A stretch of 8,668 nt of DNA from Methylococcus sp. UBA6136 (GTDB lineage: Bacteria; Pseudomonadota; Gammaproteobacteria; Methylococcales; Methylococcaceae): assembly GCA_002423305.1 (NCBI GenBank), contig DIVI01000136.1:1343-10010 (forward strand), given 5' to 3'. Of this stretch, positions 7,267 to 8,668 are shown piece after piece (positions within the stretch are counted from its first letter, which is position 1; the number at the start of each line of letters is the position of its first letter). The notes under the pieces are model-generated. The model made no database searches. It was not told where the DNA came from and worked only from the letters and a program-made list of their open reading frames with translations. A program made the translations under genes and the position numbers.

Positions 7267-7296
7267 GTCATAAGATCAGATGAATCAAGCTGCCAA
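7267..7296 (-). promoter_or_regulatory. Candidate sigma-70 promoter for the rhodanese gene
   Basis: Read on the minus strand, TTGGCA (7296-7291, five of six matches to TTGACA) and TATGAC (7272-7267, four of six matches to TATAAT) are separated by 18 bp, giving a leader of about 65 nt. AT tracts lie upstream and could act as an UP element. Prediction by eye only. Confidence 0.3.
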
Positions 7297-7382
7297 GCCC
7301 AAATCTATCCATAAAACTCGATCACAGGAAATACTCTTTTCTCATATATTTATATTTTTACAAAATAACCACATTTTAAACT

Positions 7383-7406
7383 AAAAAAACCGGCCATAAG
7401 GCCGGT
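7383..7406 (-). terminator. Intrinsic terminator on the minus strand
   Basis: On the minus strand a perfect 7-bp GC-rich stem, ACCGGCC/GGCCGGT with a TTAT loop (7406-7389), runs directly into TTTTTT (7388-7383; one more T, at 7389, closes the stem). This is a textbook rho-independent terminator for leftward transcription. On the plus strand the hairpin is followed by CAAGG, so it does not end rightward transcripts. The only leftward sequence before it is the region from about 7410 upward, where no established gene is present. Confidence 0.75.
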
Positions 7407-7419
7407 CAAGGAGCGCCAT

Positions 7420-7593
7420 TCAAAGGAATAGAAAAAACATCAGCACATGGCAGAGCATACTAACGCCCCATCAACCTACCGTCCACAGGCACTTCAAGAC
7501 CGTTTTCGAATTTGCATATGCTATTTCTGGATCTGCAGAAGGAGCCATTTTGTTATATGCATATAAAATATTATTCGTTATAAATATGGCCAT
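7420..7593 (-). pseudogene. Possible small membrane-protein gene interrupted by one TGA
   Basis: Leftward from ATG 7593 (or ATG 7548) there is an open frame of 40 (or 25) codons that ends in TGA at 7473-7471. The same frame continues for 16 hydrophobic codons (WGVSMLCHVLMFFLFL) to a second TGA at 7422-7420. Joined, the stretch from KTVLKCLW onward would form a membrane-spanning segment. The second stop lies 13 bp before the leftward terminator, the spacing expected of a gene end. Neither ATG has a good ribosome site. It may be a small gene with a nonsense change (TGG to TGA), a noncoding RNA, or chance. I do not recognise the product. Confidence 0.2.
7553..7566. promoter_or_regulatory. 14-bp perfect AT-rich palindrome upstream of cysK
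   Basis: TTATATGCATATAA is a perfect palindrome about 150 bp upstream of cysK, in the most AT-rich part of the gap. It could be an operator for a dimeric regulator; CysB sites are AT-rich and poorly conserved, so a link to CysB encoded nearby is possible but unproven. TATAAA at 7562-7567 and 7579-7584 could serve as -10 elements, but no good -35 sits at proper spacing. Confidence 0.25.
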
Positions 7594-7713
7594 TGTTTGC
7601 TAGATTGCTGTCCAGAAAATTCAACTGAGTTTCCTGGCGATCGGATCATTCATCCCCAGCAAGTGCCCAGAAACACTTACGACTCCATAAGCCAACACCT
7701 TACAGAGACCCTC

Positions 7714-8668
7714 ATGCCCCACTGGTACGAAGACAATTCCCGCTCCATTGGCCACACGCCGCTGGTCCGACTGAATCGGATTACCGAGGGTGCGGGGGCT
7801 ACGGTGCTGGCGAAAATCGAGGGCCGCAATCCGGCTTATTCGGTGAAGTGCCGGATCGGGGCGGCGATGGTGTGGGATGCGGAGGAGCGGGGTCTGTTGG
7901 GGCCAGGCAAGGAGTTGGTGGAACCGACCAGTGGCAATACCGGGATCGCCCTGGCTTTTGTGGCGGCAGCCCGGGGGATTCCCTTGACGTTGACCATGCC
8001 GGAGACGATGAGCATCGAGCGGCGGAAGCTGTTGGTGGCTTATGGTGCGAAGCTGATCCTGACCGAGGGTGCCAAGGGTATGCCGGGGGCGATTGCGAAG
8101 GCGGAGGAGATCGCGGCGTCGGATCCGTCCCGTTATGTGCTGTTGCAGCAGTTCAAGAATCCGGCCAATCCGGCGATTCATGAGAAGACGACGGGGCCGG
8201 AAATCTGGAACGATACCGATGGCCAGGTGGATATCTTCGTGGCGGGGGTGGGCACGGGCGGCACCATTACCGGGGTGACCCGTTACCTGAAGAAGCAGGT
8301 GCAGGGCAAACCGTTCCTGTCGGTGGCAGTGGAACCGGCATCCAGTCCGATCCTGAGCCAGTCACGGGCGGGTGAGCCCTTGCAACCGGCGCCGCATAAA
8401 ATTCAGGGCATCGGTGCCGGGTTTGTGCCGCAGATTCTCGATCTCGATCTGGTGGATCGGATTGAACAGGTGAGCAATGAGGAAGCCATCGAGGTGGCCC
8501 AGCGACTGGCAAAGGAGGAAGGCATTCTGGCCGGGATTTCCTGCGGGGCAGCCACGGCGGCAGCGCTGCGTTTGGCCCGACAAGCGGAACATGCCGGCAA
8601 GACCATCGTGGTGGTGCTGCCGGACTCGGGTGAGCGGTATCTGAGTACGGCGTTGTACGAAAGTTTGT
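7714..8668 (+). CDS. cysK: Cysteine synthase A (O-acetylserine sulfhydrylase), 3'-truncated
   Basis: PLP enzyme that makes cysteine from O-acetylserine and sulfide in the cytoplasm. The frame runs from ATG 7714 to the window edge for 318 codons; E. coli CysK has about 323, so only a few residues and the stop are missing. The PLP lysine is Lys45 in SVKCR, the substrate loop is TSGNTG (72-77), the phosphate-binding loop is GTGGT (180-184) and the lid region includes KIQGIGAGF (229-237). The residue contacting the PLP ring nitrogen is Cys277 in GISCGA instead of the Ser of enterobacterial CysK. Conserved TMPETMSIERRKLL (94-107) and EKTTGPEIW (157-165) match CysK rather than CysM. Codons are unusually G-ending (CCG, GCG, GGG, GTG) compared with C-ending choices in sbp and cysB. 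It has its own upstream region and probable CysB control. Confidence 0.95.
   Translation, partial: MPHWYEDNSRSIGHTPLVRLNRITEGAGATVLAKIEGRNPAYSVKCRIGAAMVWDAEERGLLGPGKELVEPTSGNTGIALAFVAAARGIPLTLTMPETMSIERRKLLVAYGAKLILTEGAKGMPGAIAKAEEIAASDPSRYVLLQQFKNPANPAIHEKTTGPEIWNDTDGQVDIFVAGVGTGGTITGVTRYLKKQVQGKPFLSVAVEPASSPILSQSRAGEPLQPAPHKIQGIGAGFVPQILDLDLVDRIEQVSNEEAIEVAQRLAKEEGILAGISCGAATAAALRLARQAEHAGKTIVVVLPDSGERYLSTALYESL

Larger units (their letters stand above)
7207..7713. other. Mostly AT-rich divergent intergenic region between rhodanese and cysK
   Basis: About 500 bp with no clear protein gene. It separates the minus-strand rhodanese from plus-strand cysK and should hold both promoters. It contains long A/T tracts at 7330-7389, a minus-strand intrinsic terminator (7383-7406), a possible small minus-strand reading frame (7420-7593) and a 14-bp palindrome (7553-7566). 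The last 90 bases before cysK return to average composition, with a weak AGAGA site 5 nt before its ATG. Confidence 0.7.

Noticed and set aside
7447..7566. A 39-codon plus-strand frame in the AT-rich gap
   Set aside because: No ribosome site at suitable distance, no recognisable product, and the terminator in this region works for the opposite strand.
7621..8181. A 186-codon minus-strand open frame antisense to cysK
   Set aside because: It overlaps the unmistakable cysK frame; its Arg/His/Gln/Pro-rich product looks like an antisense translation of G-ending codons and matches no family I know.
8539..8544. Cys instead of Ser at the PLP ring-nitrogen contact of CysK (GISCGA)
   Set aside because: From family knowledge this variant occurs in other bacterial CysK proteins, and all other active-site motifs are intact, so it does not suggest a changed function.

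Overview
The window looks like chromosomal DNA from a gammaproteobacterium of moderate G+C content. The best evidence is a full-length CysB of 324 residues, the length of the enterobacterial protein, together with an Sbp-type sulfate-binding protein, a CysK of the enterobacterial type and a ClcB-like CLC protein. A genus cannot be fixed from the sequence. No phage, IS element, CRISPR array, tRNA or rRNA is visible.

Layout. Positions 1-1241 hold the 3' part of an OprO/OprP-type outer-membrane porin, followed by a long perfect hairpin. A compact plus-strand unit then covers 1365-3785: a periplasmic sulfate-binding protein (sbp), a small alpha/beta-hydrolase-like protein whose nucleophile serine is glycine, and an EAL-like protein that has lost most catalytic residues. 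After a 252-bp intergenic region with repeated GATCAAC heptamers come cysB (4038-5012) and a ClcB-like chloride channel/transporter with C-terminal CBS domains (5082-6815). A single-domain rhodanese lies convergent on the minus strand (6829-7194). Next is about 500 bp of mostly AT-rich DNA with a minus-strand intrinsic terminator that serves no obvious gene. The window ends inside cysK (7714 onward).

Theme. Sulfate capture (porin?, Sbp), sulfur-status regulation (CysB), sulfane-sulfur handling (rhodanese) and cysteine synthesis (CysK) are grouped here. The sulfate permease genes cysT/cysW/cysA are absent from the window, so Sbp must work with a permease encoded elsewhere. Mature Sbp has no cysteine and one methionine, as expected of a protein made in sulfur starvation.

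The most unusual content is the pair of apparent pseudoenzymes directly behind sbp, which look like binding or regulatory proteins rather than catalysts. The second most unusual is the minus-strand terminator preceded by a small reading frame interrupted by one TGA.
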